A DNA stretch of 64,000 nt from Mixta mediterraneensis (GTDB lineage: Bacteria > Pseudomonadota > Gammaproteobacteria > Enterobacterales > Enterobacteriaceae), in the NCBI RefSeq assembly GCF_014946725.1, contig NZ_JACFXY010000002.1, forward strand, positions 62,001 to 126,000. The letters are read 5' to 3'. The position numbers and the translations under genes were made by a program. Shown piece by piece: positions 8,242 to 21,691 of the stretch (position 1 is the stretch's first letter; the number at the start of each line of letters is the position of its first letter). The notes under the pieces were generated by a model. The model saw only the letters and a list, made by a program, of their open reading frames with translations, did no database searches and was not told where the DNA came from.

Positions 8242-9458
8242 ATGTCACTGCAAGTTTCACGTCACGATTTCGATCAATGGATGATGCCTGTCTATGCTCC
8301 CGCTGCTTTTGTGCCGGTCCGTGCCGAAGGTTCCACCGTTTGGGACCAGAATGGAAAAGACTATATCGATTTTGCGGGAGGCATTGCCGTTAATGCTTTA
8401 GGACATGCGCATCCGGCGTTGCAACAGGCGCTGCAAGAACAGGCTGCTCGCTTGTGGCATACCGGCAATGGCTACACCAATGAACCTATTCTCCGTCTGG
8501 CGAAACAGCTGATTGATGCCACCTTTGCCGACCGCGTATTTTTTTGTAACTCGGGCGCGGAAGCAAACGAAGCTGCGTTAAAACTGGCGCGTAAAGTGGC
8601 GCACGATCGCTTTGGTGCGGAAAAAAGTGGCATCGTCGCCTTCAACAATGCGTTTCATGGACGTACGCTGTTTACCGTCTCTGCCGGTGGGCAACCCGCC
8701 TACTCCAGAGATTTCACGCCACTACCACCGGACATTCAACACGCTGCATTTAACGATCTTGACGCGGCTGCGGCGTTAATTAATGACAATACCTGTGCGG
8801 TAATCGTTGAGCCGATTCAGGGTGAAGGTGGCGTGATGCCCGCTGACCCGGCTTTTCTGCGCGGCTTGCGTGAACACTGTGATAAACATCAGGCACTGCT
8901 GATTTTTGATGAAGTGCAGAGTGGCGTAGGACGTACCGGATCGCTGTATGCCTACATGCACTACGGCGTCACGCCAGATGTACTGACCAGCGCCAAAGCG
9001 CTCGGCGGCGGCTTCCCGATTGGCGCCATGTTAACGCGTGAAGATCTGGCCTTAGTGATGGGCGTCGGCACTCATGGAACCACTTATGGTGGTAATCCGC
9101 TGGCAGGGGCAGTGGCGGGAAAAGTTGTGGAGCTGATCAACCAGGCTGACATGATGGCAGGGGTTGCCCAGCGACATGCGTGGATTGTTGAAGCGCTGGA
9201 GGAGATCAATCAGCAGTTGCAGCTGTTTAAACAGATACGTGGGCTTGGCCTGTTGATCGGGGCCGTACTCAGCGATGAGTTTGCCGGAAAAGCCAAACAG
9301 ATCAACCTCGCTGCGGCCGAGCTGGGCGTAATGGTATTAATTGCTGGCGCCAGTGTGGTGCGTTTTACCCCGGCGCTAAATATCAGCGAACAGGAGCTCA
9401 AAACGGGGATGGCGCGCTTTGCTGAGGCTTGCGGCTCCTTTGTGCGAGGAACGTCATC

Positions 9459-9462
<4 letters not shown>
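8242..9462 (+). CDS. astC: Succinylornithine transaminase
   Basis: A 406-residue class III PLP-dependent aminotransferase very similar to E. coli AstC. It performs step 3 of the arginine succinyltransferase (AST) pathway, converting succinylornithine to succinylglutamate semialdehyde with 2-oxoglutarate as acceptor. Visible marks are [13 protein letters not shown], the PLP phosphate loop [11 protein letters not shown], the [12 protein letters not shown] block with its PLP-contacting Asp, and the Schiff-base lysine in [11 protein letters not shown] prefer the ATG at 8242, which has GGAG eight bases upstream; ATG 8236 sits too close to that site. It is first in an operon whose genes overlap by four bases. 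Confidence 0.96.
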
Positions 9463-13275
<3,813 letters not shown>

Positions 13276-13325
13276 AAGCCAGCCAGCTGCGGGCTGCCTT
13301 TTATTTCATGCGAAAAGGAGGAGCG

Positions 13326-14321
13326 ATGCAGGATTTTTTGCAGCAGACGCTGTCTGGTAGCGCGCCGCGAAAGCGCAAGGGTGAAACTGACTTCCTTTGC
13401 TGGCAGTGGCTGGATCACGGCATTCTGTTGATGGAGCCAAAAGAAAAAGCGCGTCGCGCGCTGGTGCTGTCGGCGGGGATCCACGGCAACGAAACCGCGC
13501 CGGTCGAAATGGTTAATCGCCTGCTGTTGCCGTTACTCAGGGGAGAAAAGCCGTTACAGCAACGGTTGCTGGTGATTTTAGGCAATCCGGTTGCGTTAAA
13601 AACCGGTAAGCGATATCTGCGTTACGACATCAACCGGCTGTTTGGCGGACGCTGGCAGCAGATCGTTGATGGTGATGAAGCGCATCGCGTATTGCGGCTT
13701 GAACAGGCGGTAGAAACGTTCTGGCAGGCTTGCGAAACGGAGGAGACACGCTGGCATTTGGATCTGCATACCGCGATTCGCGGGTCGTATCATGCGCGCT
13801 TTGGATTGATGCCGTATACTGAGCGGCCATGGCCGCCAGAGTTTATGCACTGGCTGGCCGCAGCTGGGATGGAGGCGTTGGTGTTTCATCGTGCGCCAGG
13901 CGGCACTTTTACCCATTTTAGCTGCGAACACTTTGCGGCTGCCAGCTGTACGCTGGAGCTGGGCAAAGCCAGGCCATTTGGCAAAAACGATTTATCACAA
14001 TTCGCTGCCGCTGAGCAGGCACTGGCCGGGTTGTTGTACGGTGAGGCTGTATCCGCTTCAGCATCACAGCCAAAACATTATCGTGTCACCCAGCAAATTA
14101 CTCGCCAGAGTGAAGATTTTGTCCTGCACATGGGCAGTGACACGCTGAATTTTACCGCATTTCCGCAAGGGACTTTACTGGCAGAAGATAGTGACACACG
14201 TTATTACGTGCAACAGGCGCGAGAATATGTGTTATTCCCGAATCCTGATGTCGCGCTGGGGTTGCGTGCAGGTTTAATGCTGATTGAAGAAAGCGAACAA
14301 ACTCAGGCCCTGCCGCTTTAA
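13326..14321 (+). CDS. astE: Succinylglutamate desuccinylase
   Basis: A 331-residue zinc peptidase of the M14/AstE-AspA family. It releases succinate and glutamate in the last AST step. Zinc-binding signatures are visible: LSAGIHGNETAPVE (His and Glu) and HLDLHTAIRGS (His). The start at 13326 has a very strong AAGGAGGAG site and matches the family N-terminus. It follows astB after 50 bases, the only non-overlapping junction of the operon. Confidence 0.94.
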   Translation: MQDFLQQTLSGSAPRKRKGETDFLCWQWLDHGILLMEPKEKARRALVLSAGIHGNETAPVEMVNRLLLPLLRGEKPLQQRLLVILGNPVALKTGKRYLRYDINRLFGGRWQQIVDGDEAHRVLRLEQAVETFWQACETEETRWHLDLHTAIRGSYHARFGLMPYTERPWPPEFMHWLAAAGMEALVFHRAPGGTFTHFSCEHFAAASCTLELGKARPFGKNDLSQFAAAEQALAGLLYGEAVSASASQPKHYRVTQQITRQSEDFVLHMGSDTLNFTAFPQGTLLAEDSDTRYYVQQAREYVLFPNPDVALGLRAGLMLIEESEQTQALPL

Positions 14322-14345
14322 ATAATCATGTTTTTCTCATAAAAC

Positions 14346-14368
14346 AGCGGAAGTTTCCCTTCCGCTTT
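14346..14368 (+). terminator. Terminator of the ast operon
   Basis: A 7-base stem AGCGGAA / TTCCGCT with a pyrimidine-rich loop, followed by TTCC, lies 25 bases after astE. The U-tract is short, so it may be partial. Confidence 0.55.
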
Positions 14369-14603
14369 CCTACCAGAACCCTTACACTCCTCCATGATTT
14401 CTACCGATTCTTCTGTAAATTCATACTGTTTTGCAATTCCTCACGTAATTCTTCGCATTCTCTTCATGATTGCCGGTTTTCTGTCTTTTATGCTTTCACG
14501 GCTTTACTCAGGCTCTGAGTAGTTGACGTTCAGCATCGTATGCTTGTTTCCGAAGACGCGACAGAGCGCTGTCGTCATCAAACTGAATTATAAGGACACT
14601 ATT

Positions 14604-15092
14604 ATGCGTAAACTGACTTCCCTTTTACTGGCTTCCTCGCTGGCGTTTGGTGCAGCCAGCGCTGTCCACGCTGCGGCTGACAATCTGACGCCACCGCCAG
14701 CCGGTAGCGAAAAGCCGATGCATAAGCCGCCGATGCACCCTGGTATGCATATGATGTTCAGAGGTCTGAATCTGACCGATGCGCAGAAAACGCAAATGCG
14801 TGACATCATGAAAGAGAGCCGCAAAGAAATGAAACGTCCGTCGCTGGAAGAGCGCCGCGCCAATCATGCCATTATTGCCTCTGACAGCTTCGATAAAGCC
14901 AAAGCGAAAGCGCAGGCAGAAAAAATGACCGCAAATGCGAAAGAGAATGCGGTCGCGATGATGGAAACCCAGAACAAACTGTATAACGTACTGACGCCTG
15001 AGCAGAAAAAACAGTACAACGCCAATTTCGAGAAGCATTTGACCGATAAAGGCCCACACGCCGGTAAAATGCCGCCACCGCCAGCAGAGTAA
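14604..15092 (+). CDS. spy: Spy, ATP-independent periplasmic chaperone
   Basis: A 162-residue protein with a signal peptide cleaved near residue 24 (VHAA) and two LTxxQ-type motifs (LTDAQKTQMRDIM and LTPEQKKQYNANF) that define the CpxP/Spy family. The mature protein is all helical and charge-rich and forms a cradle-shaped dimer in E. coli; it protects unfolding periplasmic proteins under envelope stress. The ATG at 14604 has AAGGA upstream. The C-terminus is proline-rich (MPPPPAE). In E. coli the gene is under Cpx and Bae control; I could not pick out a convincing CpxR box here. It occupies the same position after astE as in E. coli. Confidence 0.92.
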   Translation: MRKLTSLLLASSLAFGAASAVHAAADNLTPPPAGSEKPMHKPPMHPGMHMMFRGLNLTDAQKTQMRDIMKESRKEMKRPSLEERRANHAIIASDSFDKAKAKAQAEKMTANAKENAVAMMETQNKLYNVLTPEQKKQYNANFEKHLTDKGPHAGKMPPPPAE

Positions 15093-15116
15093 TTGGCGCT
15101 AAAGCAAGACGTTGAG

Positions 15117-15164
15117 ACCGCCGACGTTGTCCACCGCATTTATGTTGTGGGCAGCGTCGGCGGT
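15117..15164. terminator. Bidirectional terminator between spy and cho
   Basis: A long, nearly complete hairpin: ACCGCCGACG pairs with CGTCGGCGGT, and the stem continues inwards with TG and CAC pairs. It lies between convergent spy and cho and can serve both. Confidence 0.75.
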
Positions 15165-15176
15165 TTCGTTCAGGCT

Positions 15177-16037
15177 TTATAACGGATGGATAGGATAATG
15201 ACCGGAAAGCACCGGCCGACAAAGAATTTTATAGCCATCATGGTCAAAGCCATCGGGTGCGCGCTTTAATTGCTTCGCCTCTTCAAGGGTATTGACCGAT
15301 CCAAGATAGAACCAGTGATCAATGACGTGGATTTGCGTCATGGTTTCGCCTTTTTCCACTAACCCCACCGCGCCTTGCCACGGCCAGCAAAATATCCGCA
15401 CATGTTCTAACGCCGTCAGCAGGCGATCCTGATGATCGCTGAGCGGTTCTTTACCACAGCAGGCGCCGGCACATTTACGCAATGCCGAACGGAAACAGCC
15501 GCGTTGTGGGCTAAGGGCTTCCAGTCCTAACAATCCGTGACATAGCTGATACTCATCGGCAAGTTGTTTAAGCCTTTCCAGCGCGGCAAAACGGCTGCGA
15601 TAAAGACCAAACAGGTTGGGCGACTGGGTAAAATCAAGTTCGCGCGCATAAACCCCCTGCGGTTTGCCCTCGGTGATTTGCAGGGAGCAGAGTTGGCGGT
15701 TTTTACGTAAACGCTTATTGAACAGCGGCTGCTGTATTTTTATCATCTGAGCTTCAAGCAGCAGCGCGCCAAGGTCCCCCGCTGTTGGGATCCATGTCAC
15801 CCGCCGCGACTGGCGCAGCATTTTGGCTTCATCTGGCGTGCGAAAATGGGACATAACGCGCGATCGTAAATTAACGCTTTTGCCGATATAGAGCGGTAAG
15901 GTGTCACTTTCGCCATGAAAGGTATACACACCAGGCACGTTGGGCAGATCTTCCAGCCATTCACGCAGGTGTTCGGGATATTGATAAATAGCAGCCGCGT
16001 CAAATTCGAGGCGGTGCGTTGCTGCACGTCGTACCAA
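15177..16037 (-). CDS. cho: Cho, UvrC-homologous endonuclease
   Basis: A GIY-YIG nuclease homologous to the N-terminal half of UvrC. In nucleotide excision repair it makes the 3' incision at lesions UvrC handles badly. GIY-YIG elements are visible as PGVYTFHGES and LYIGKSVNLRSRV, and the LLLEAQMIK segment follows. A conserved cysteine-rich stretch (KCAGACCGKE) is near residue 190. I start at the TTG at 16037: GGAG lies six bases upstream and the resulting MVRRA start aligns with MVRRL of E. coli Cho. The ATG at 16049 (four extra residues) is the alternative. A LexA box immediately upstream indicates SOS control. Confidence 0.92.
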   Translation of the reverse strand: MVRRAATHRLEFDAAAIYQYPEHLREWLEDLPNVPGVYTFHGESDTLPLYIGKSVNLRSRVMSHFRTPDEAKMLRQSRRVTWIPTAGDLGALLLEAQMIKIQQPLFNKRLRKNRQLCSLQITEGKPQGVYARELDFTQSPNLFGLYRSRFAALERLKQLADEYQLCHGLLGLEALSPQRGCFRSALRKCAGACCGKEPLSDHQDRLLTALEHVRIFCWPWQGAVGLVEKGETMTQIHVIDHWFYLGSVNTLEEAKQLKRAPDGFDHDGYKILCRPVLSGHYPIHPL

Positions 16038-16050
16038 GATGGACTCCATT

Positions 16051-16070
16051 TACTGGTTGTCCATACAGCA
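16051..16070 (-). promoter_or_regulatory. LexA box of cho
   Basis: TACTGGTTGTCCATACAGCA keeps the CTG-N10-CAG core and flanks of the SOS box consensus. It ends one base before the alternative ATG and 14 bases before the preferred TTG start of cho, so a bound repressor would cover the start of the message. Confidence 0.85.
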
Positions 16071-16253
16071 TAACAGGGTGGTGAAATGTGCGCCAGCGGC
16101 TTGATCTCCCTGCATCGCCAGCCAGCAGCCTGTCGATTCCGGCAGACTCATCATGATTGCCGTTAAACCAGTCAGCGGGCATGGGCAAGCGGGAGGGCGT
16201 TAAGCAATCCCAGGCTGGATTCTCCCTGCACAAAAAGCGAGGGAGAATAAGGT
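16071..16253. other. Intergenic region cho-nadE without a recognised gene
   Basis: In E. coli the cupin-like gene ves lies between spy and cho; here it is absent. Short minus-strand readings exist (for example a 34-codon one ending at the LexA box), but none shows similarity I recognise or a good ribosome site. Confidence 0.4.
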
Positions 16254-17078
16254 TTATTTCCAGAAATCGTCGAATACGGTGATGGGAGGACGGCGTTTAT
16301 GCTCAGTTTTCAGATACCAGCCTTCGATAATACGGGCGGTTTCTGGCGCAACCGTTTTGCCTTCAAGGTAATCATCAATCATTTCGTACGTGACGCCGAG
16401 TGCGACTTCATCCTGCAAGCCTGGACGATCATCTTCCAGATCGGCGGTGGGATGCTTCAGATAAAGATGCTCAGGGCAGCCCAGCGCTTTCAGCAGCGCT
16501 TTGCCCTGACGTTTGTTGAGGCGGAAAAGGGGATTGATGTCAGTGCCGCCATCGCCGTACTTCGTAAAGAAGCCAGTAACCGCCTCCGCAGCATGATCGG
16601 TTCCAACCACCACGCCTTTAGCCATTCCGGCGATGCTGTATTGTGCTTTCATGCGTTCACGGGCTTTTTCATTACCGCGGATAAAGTCTGAAAGCGTAAT
16701 ACCCGCTTCTCTCAGGGCACGTTCACTGGCTAAAACCGCCTCTTTAATATTCACCACCAATGAACGATCAGGTTTGATGAATGCCAGCGCATCCTGACAA
16801 TCCTGCTCATCAGACTGAACGCCAAAAGGCAAACGTACCGCGATAAAGGCGTAATCGTTATCACCGGTTTCTTCGCGCAATTCGCTGATAGCCAGCTGCG
16901 ACAGTTTACCCGCCAGAGTCGAATCCTGGCCGCCACTGATGCCGAGTACCAGACTTTTTATGCCGGGATAGCGCTTCAGATAGAACTTTAAAAAATCAAT
17001 GCTGGTGCGAATTTCTTGTTGAGCGTCAATGGTTGGCTGAACGCCAAGGGCTTCAATGATTTCCTGCTGCTGTGACAT
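16254..17078 (-). CDS. nadE: NH3-dependent NAD+ synthetase
   Basis: A 274-residue enzyme, final step of NAD biosynthesis: amidation of deamido-NAD with ammonia and ATP. The PP-loop SGGQDSTL (about residues 46-53), the [20 protein letters not shown] block and C-terminal [18 protein letters not shown] all match E. coli NadE. I use the ATG at 17078, six bases after GAGGAG; the ATG at 17084 abuts that site. No glutaminase domain is present, so it depends on free ammonia. Confidence 0.96.
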   Translation of the reverse strand: MSQQQEIIEALGVQPTIDAQQEIRTSIDFLKFYLKRYPGIKSLVLGISGGQDSTLAGKLSQLAISELREETGDNDYAFIAVRLPFGVQSDEQDCQDALAFIKPDRSLVVNIKEAVLASERALREAGITLSDFIRGNEKARERMKAQYSIAGMAKGVVVGTDHAAEAVTGFFTKYGDGGTDINPLFRLNKRQGKALLKALGCPEHLYLKHPTADLEDDRPGLQDEVALGVTYEMIDDYLEGKTVAPETARIIEGWYLKTEHKRRPPITVFDDFWK

Positions 17079-17196
17079 GAACATCTCCTCAAGTCAGTAG
17101 CCTGTCGGCACGATGCAAACGGTGTATTAAAGCTAACGTGCATAACCGAAAACAACAAGCTAAAGCGGCTGCTGTTTTCGGTTAACCATTGCTAAA

Positions 17197-18399
17197 TCAG
17201 GCAGTTTTTACCTTTGGCTCAGGTTTTTTAGCCAGCAGTATGAATAGCACGATAGCCGACATAAAGCAGCCAAAGATAGTCGCCGTCATGCTTAGCACCG
17301 ATGTGCCACCGATCCCGGTGATCGGTACTGCAATCGCTCCAAGGCTAAACATGGTGACGCCAATCACCGCCGAGGCGCTACCTGCGCGGTGGCCCTGACT
17401 TTGCATAGCCAGTGAAGACGCGGTGGTTGCAATGACGCCATTACTGGCGATGGTAAAGAACAGTGCCAGCAGCAGCAACGGTAGCGGTGCGGCGGTCAGC
17501 GCTGCCAGCAGCAGCATACTGGAGGCGACAAACGCCAGCGTCAGACCGCTTTTCAGCACCCGATATTCGCCCCATAAAGGGCAAAGACGGGCGCTGGTTT
17601 GTGACGCGATAACCAGGCCGATGCCGTTGGTGGCAAAATAAAAGCTGAATGCCTGGGGCGATAAACCGTAAACCTGCTGCAAGACGAAAGGTGAAGCGCC
17701 AATATAGGCAAACATCCCAGACATCATAAAGCCCTGCGTCAGGCAGAAGCCCATAAATGGTCGATGGGTGATCACTTGCCCTAACGCAGCATAAGCTGAG
17801 AACAGCGATCCTTTACTGCGACGATCTTCCGCTAACGTTTCGTGCAGTTTCCAGCGAGCAAGAAAAATCAACAATACGGCGATGCAGCCCAGCACCACGA
17901 AAATGCCACGCCAGTTCAGCATCGTCATTAATACGCCACCCAACACCGGAGCCGCTATCGGGGCTAAACCATTAACCAGCATCAGCAGGGCAAAGAAGCG
18001 AGTAAGTTCATGACCGCTGTACATGTCGCGTGCCACTGCACGTGACAGTACCGCGCCGCCTGCACCCGCTAAGCCCTCAAACAGACGTGCCAGCAGCAGT
18101 TGGTTAATATTCTGGGCCAGCGCACAACCGATTGAGGCGATGAGTAACAGTACCAGCGATAACATGAGCGGGCGAATACGGCCAAACTTGTCACTCATCG
18201 GACCGAACAAAAGTTGCCCGGCGCCCAGTCCCAGTAATCCTGTGGTCAGGCTGAGCTGTGCAGTGGACGTTTCCGTGTTTAAATCCTGAGCCAGCTGTGG
18301 CAAAGCGGGTAAGTAAAGATCGATACAAAGCGGCCCAAGCGCCGCCAGTAATCCCAGCGTGATGGCATAGACCAGCCGGTTAGAATGTGCAGGTGTCAT
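17197..18399 (-). CDS. Bcr/CflA-type multidrug efflux MFS transporter
   Basis: A 400-residue major facilitator with about 12 membrane segments. The N-terminal GPLCIDLYLPALPQLAQDL block is diagnostic of the Bcr/CflA drug efflux subfamily; the MFS motif-A loop reads GPMSDKFGRIRP. It would export drugs by proton antiport across the inner membrane. Its start codon overlaps the stop of the upstream TetR gene by four bases, so the two are co-translated and the regulator probably controls this pump. Not the orthologue of E. coli bcr by position; more like a horizontally variable member. Confidence 0.88.
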   Translation of the reverse strand: MTPAHSNRLVYAITLGLLAALGPLCIDLYLPALPQLAQDLNTETSTAQLSLTTGLLGLGAGQLLFGPMSDKFGRIRPLMLSLVLLLIASIGCALAQNINQLLLARLFEGLAGAGGAVLSRAVARDMYSGHELTRFFALLMLVNGLAPIAAPVLGGVLMTMLNWRGIFVVLGCIAVLLIFLARWKLHETLAEDRRSKGSLFSAYAALGQVITHRPFMGFCLTQGFMMSGMFAYIGASPFVLQQVYGLSPQAFSFYFATNGIGLVIASQTSARLCPLWGEYRVLKSGLTLAFVASSMLLLAALTAAPLPLLLLALFFTIASNGVIATTASSLAMQSQGHRAGSASAVIGVTMFSLGAIAVPITGIGGTSVLSMTATIFGCFMSAIVLFILLAKKPEPKVKTA

Positions 18400-18983
18400 T
18401 TATCCTCTGAATGTTTAATGATGTGATGGATCAATTGTTGATAAAGGGTCTGAAGTGAGATCGCTGAAGCTTTCTGCGGCGTCAGTCGACGAAATGCGGT
18501 GCCTTCAACCAGCACTGCCAGCACCTCAACGCAGGCGGTAATGTGCTCATCGCTGAGATGGGGATAGTTCAGGCGCATTTTGCGGCAGGCATTGCTGAAA
18601 ATATGGGCATCGGCGGCTTGTAAAATGTCGGCCACGCGTGGGTTGCGACTGGCTTCTGCGGCTACTTCCAGCATCAGCATTTCATCATCCTCGCTCAGCG
18701 TTTCTCGCCAGGCGAGCATGGCGGCAATGTGTTGCGCGTCAACGTGGTCGCTCATTGCGGCAACCCGGTTGTCGACAATACGTTTTACCATCTCTTCTAT
18801 CAGCGCATCTTTGCTGGGAAAGTAGCGATAGATCTGGCCTACGCTGAGGTTTGCGCGGCTTGCCAGCTGTCCCATGCTGGCGGCGTGAAAACCGTACTGG
18901 CGAAAGCATTGTCGTGCCGCCATGATAATTTCATCCTGACGGGTACGATGGCGCTCCTCGCGGGTGTCGCGCTGTTGGTTCAT
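18396..18983 (-). CDS. TetR/AcrR family transcriptional regulator
   Basis: A 195-residue regulator with the TetR helix-turn-helix at residues 18-62 (MAARQCFRQYGFHAASMGQLASRA then LSVGQIYRYFPSKDALI) and a variable ligand-binding C-terminal half. It is the promoter-proximal gene of a two-gene unit with the efflux pump, a common autoregulated arrangement in which inducer binding relieves repression. The inducer is unknown. Confidence 0.88.
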   Translation of the reverse strand: MNQQRDTREERHRTRQDEIIMAARQCFRQYGFHAASMGQLASRANLSVGQIYRYFPSKDALIEEMVKRIVDNRVAAMSDHVDAQHIAAMLAWRETLSEDDEMLMLEVAAEASRNPRVADILQAADAHIFSNACRKMRLNYPHLSDEHITACVEVLAVLVEGTAFRRLTPQKASAISLQTLYQQLIHHIIKHSEDK

Positions 18984-19173
18984 GCCAGCTCCAGATAATA
19001 GTTTTGAGAGTGCTTATTCTCGCTGGCGATTATACGGATGCTATACCGGTAAATCAGCTTTCTTTACTAAAACCTGACGCTTCAGAATTCACTTAAAGTT
19101 CGGCATTAACTTGATAAATCTGGATTTATGCTCCAGGCTTTTTCCACATGGACAATAAATGAGGAACAACAAG

Positions 19174-19509
19174 ATGAATAAAGTTATGGGATGTATCGCT
19201 GCGGCGCTGACGCTGGCTGCTCTGTCTGGTTGTACGACTTACGATCGCGCTGAAAGCTACGTGACTAAGCCGGTAGTGAAGGACGTTAAAAAAGGGATGA
19301 CGCGCGATCAGGTTCGCCAGATTGCGGGAACCCCGTCGACTGAAATTACCATGGTTCACGCACGTGGTACATGTCAGACCTATGTTCTGGGCGAGCGCAA
19401 CGGTAAACCGCAGACCTATTTCGTGAGCTATAACGATACCGGTCGCGTAATGAACTACGGTTTCCAGAGCTGTGCAGATTACGATACCGATCCGCAAGCC
19501 AGTCAGTAA
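19174..19509 (+). CDS. osmE: Osmotically inducible lipoprotein OsmE
   Basis: A 111-residue SmpA/OmlA-fold lipoprotein. The signal peptide ends in the lipobox LSGC (Cys about residue 20), and the body ([36 protein letters not shown]) matches E. coli OsmE closely. The start at 19174 gives the MNK N-terminus of E. coli OsmE and is seven bases from GAGGA. In E. coli it is induced by high osmolarity and stationary phase. It is divergent from the TetR gene. Confidence 0.93.
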   Translation: MNKVMGCIAAALTLAALSGCTTYDRAESYVTKPVVKDVKKGMTRDQVRQIAGTPSTEITMVHARGTCQTYVLGERNGKPQTYFVSYNDTGRVMNYGFQSCADYDTDPQASQ

Positions 19510-19532
19510 ATCGCAGACAGAATAAAATAATG

Positions 19533-19560
19533 AACGGCCCGTCAATGACGGGCCGTTTTT
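19533..19560 (+). terminator. Terminator of osmE
   Basis: AACGGCCCGTC / GACGGGCCGTT, an 11-base perfect stem followed by a T run; a strong intrinsic terminator. Confidence 0.9.
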
Positions 19561-19571
19561 CGTTGGATAAG

Positions 19572-19958
19572 TTACAACCCAGCAGGACGAGGGACTTCGA
19601 CATAATCGCCATTGATCTCTCGCTGGTAGTAATGTCCTGCCTGTACATAAAAACGTTTGCCGTTGAAATCAAGCACACGCATGGCGCTGCCTGACGGTTC
19701 TGCTGGCGGCTCAACCACCACGTAGTTATCCCCCTGACGTTGGTAATAACTGCCGTTCAGCAGGTAATACGTCAGGCCACCGATCAACACGGCGGTAGCC
19801 GCGTCGGGCAGAAAACCCAGCCGGCCAGGCCCGCCCCAGTGCGGTCCAGGTCCACCCCGGTGTGGTCCCGGACCGGGGCCCCATCCATCGGCATGGGCAA
19901 AAGCAAAAGCGGGCGATAACAGGGTTAACGCCAGCATCGAGGCGATAACTTTTTTCAT
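19572..19958 (-). CDS. Small secreted protein, DUF6515-like
   Basis: A 128-residue exported protein: signal peptide to about residue 23 (FAHA), then a Gly/Pro/His-rich segment (GPGPGPHRGGPGPHWGGPG), a short hydrophobic stretch (AATAVLIGGLTYYLL) and a C-terminal domain rich in Tyr/Val (YYQRQGDNYVVVEPP, YYQREINGDYVEVP). The two similar YYQR...YVxV units look like an internal duplication. It resembles the DUF6515 family from memory; its function is unknown. The start at 19958 follows AGGAGA by eight bases. The gene is convergent with osmE. Confidence 0.72.
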   Translation of the reverse strand: MKKVIASMLALTLLSPAFAFAHADGWGPGPGPHRGGPGPHWGGPGRLGFLPDAATAVLIGGLTYYLLNGSYYQRQGDNYVVVEPPAEPSGSAMRVLDFNGKRFYVQAGHYYQREINGDYVEVPRPAGL

Positions 19959-20155
19959 GAGCATTCTCCTGGAAAGACTGGATGCAGGATTCTCCTTTTA
20001 GCGGGTAAAGACAAGCGTAAAAAGGGCGTTTTTTCGCCTCTTTACCATGCTTAACGTTTTCTTAACGGAGACGCCATGAAGGCAGGGAATTGTGGAGAGG
20101 TTACGCTGGAAAAAAGCAACCAACCTGGCGCAAAAACGCCAGGTTGCAGGGGAAA

Positions 20156-21539
20156 TTAACGATGCGCCAGTTCAACGTGTTCGTCGCTTTCCAGACGTTT
20201 TTTGTCGGTTAAACCTAACCAACGGCTGGTCAGTGAACCGGCGGTCATTGAGCCATTAACGTTCAGAGCAGTGCGGCCCATATCAATCAGGGGTTCGATG
20301 GAAATCAACAGGGCAACCAGCGTAACCGGCAGGCCCATTGCAGGCAGTACAATTAGCGCGGCAAAAGTTGCACCGCCCCCGACGCCCGCCACGCCTGCAG
20401 AGCTTAGCGTAACGATACCGACCAGCGTTGCAATCCACAGCGGATCAAAGGGATTGATGCCAACCGTAGGCGCAACCATCACGGCCAGCATGGCTGGATA
20501 AAGTCCGGCACAACCATTTTGGCCGATAGTCGCACCAAACGAAGCTGAGAAGCTGGCAATGGATTCCGGCACGCCCAGACGACGGGTTTGTGTCTCGACA
20601 CTTAAAGGAATACTGGCTGCGCTGGAGCGACTGGTAAAAGCAAACGTTATCACCGGCCAGACCTTCTGGAAGTAGCGCAGCGGATTGATCCCATTGACCG
20701 ACAGTAGCAGCGCGTGCACGGCAAACATGATTCCCAGTCCAAGGTAAGAGGCCACCACGAAACTGCCTAGTTTGATGATGTCCTGCAGGTTTGAACCGGC
20801 CACCACTTTAGTCATCAATGCCAGCACACCATAAGGCGTCAGCTTCATGATCAGACGCACCAGTTTCTTCACCCAGAATTGCAGCGTCTCAATCGCCACA
20901 AGTACGCGCTGACCCTTTATTTCATCGTCTTTCAACAGTTGCAGCGCGGCAACGCCGAGGAAGGCGGCAAAAATTACGACACTGATGATTGAGGTCGGAT
21001 GTCAGATCAGCAAACGGATTTTTCGGGATAAATGACAGCAGCAGCTGCGGCACGCTCAGGTCAGAGACTTTGCTGACGTAGTGACTTTGAAGGGCGCTGA
21101 GGCGGGCGGTTTCCTGTGCACCCTGGACTAATCCTTCAGCGCTGAGACCAAACAGACCGGTAACAAACACACCAACCAGGGCCGCAATCGCGGTAGTAAA
21201 CAGCAGTACGCCAAGGGTCAGCACGCTGATTTTACCTAAAGAAGAGGCATTATGCAGACGCGCCACCGCGCTGAGAATCGAGACAAATACCAACGGCATG
21301 ACGATCATTTGCAGCAGTTGCACATAACCGTTGCCGACAATGTTAAACCAGTTCAGGGAGGTTTTTACCACCTCGCTGTTTTCACCATAAATGAGCTGCA
21401 ATGCCAGGCCAAAAAGCACGCCGATGACTAAGCCAGACAGCACTTTTTTCGACAGGCTCCACTTTTCACGGCCAAGACGTGACAGCAGCACGAGTAGCAC
21501 GACAAAGGTCACGATATTAAGGATAAGGGGAAGACCCAT
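20156..21539 (-). pseudogene. tcyP: L-cystine transporter TcyP (YdjN), frameshifted
   Basis: The two reading frames together make a complete sodium/dicarboxylate-type symporter matching E. coli TcyP. The first (from 21539, [10 protein letters not shown]) is in frame to [12 protein letters not shown]; the second carries [20 protein letters not shown] through the C-terminal ELAHR. Between them E. coli has the codons for GAN; here only four bases remain where twelve are expected, an 8-base loss at about 20999-21002. This shifts the frame and leads to a stop 30 codons later, removing more than half of the protein. TcyP is a cystine importer of the inner membrane. An 8-base gap is unlikely to be a simple base-call error. 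Confidence 0.88.
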
Positions 21540-21691
21540 ACTGAAACTCCAGGATAATGCTGCGCTAAGTGAGGTGACAGGCAGCATAATGTTAATCACG
21601 AATTAAGCGTGCCGTAATGGTAGCAGTAGGTTATGGTGCAGCCTTATACCCAAATGGAATGGCATATAACTTACTGGTTAAATTCGTTTGT

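Noticed and set aside
14400..14600. CpxR box before spy
   Set aside because: GTAAA occurs once without a second GTAAA at the required 5-base spacing.
16000..16233. 77-residue minus-strand ORF between cho and nadE as a possible ves remnant
   Set aside because: It overlaps cho, lacks a ribosome site and shows no convincing similarity to Ves.
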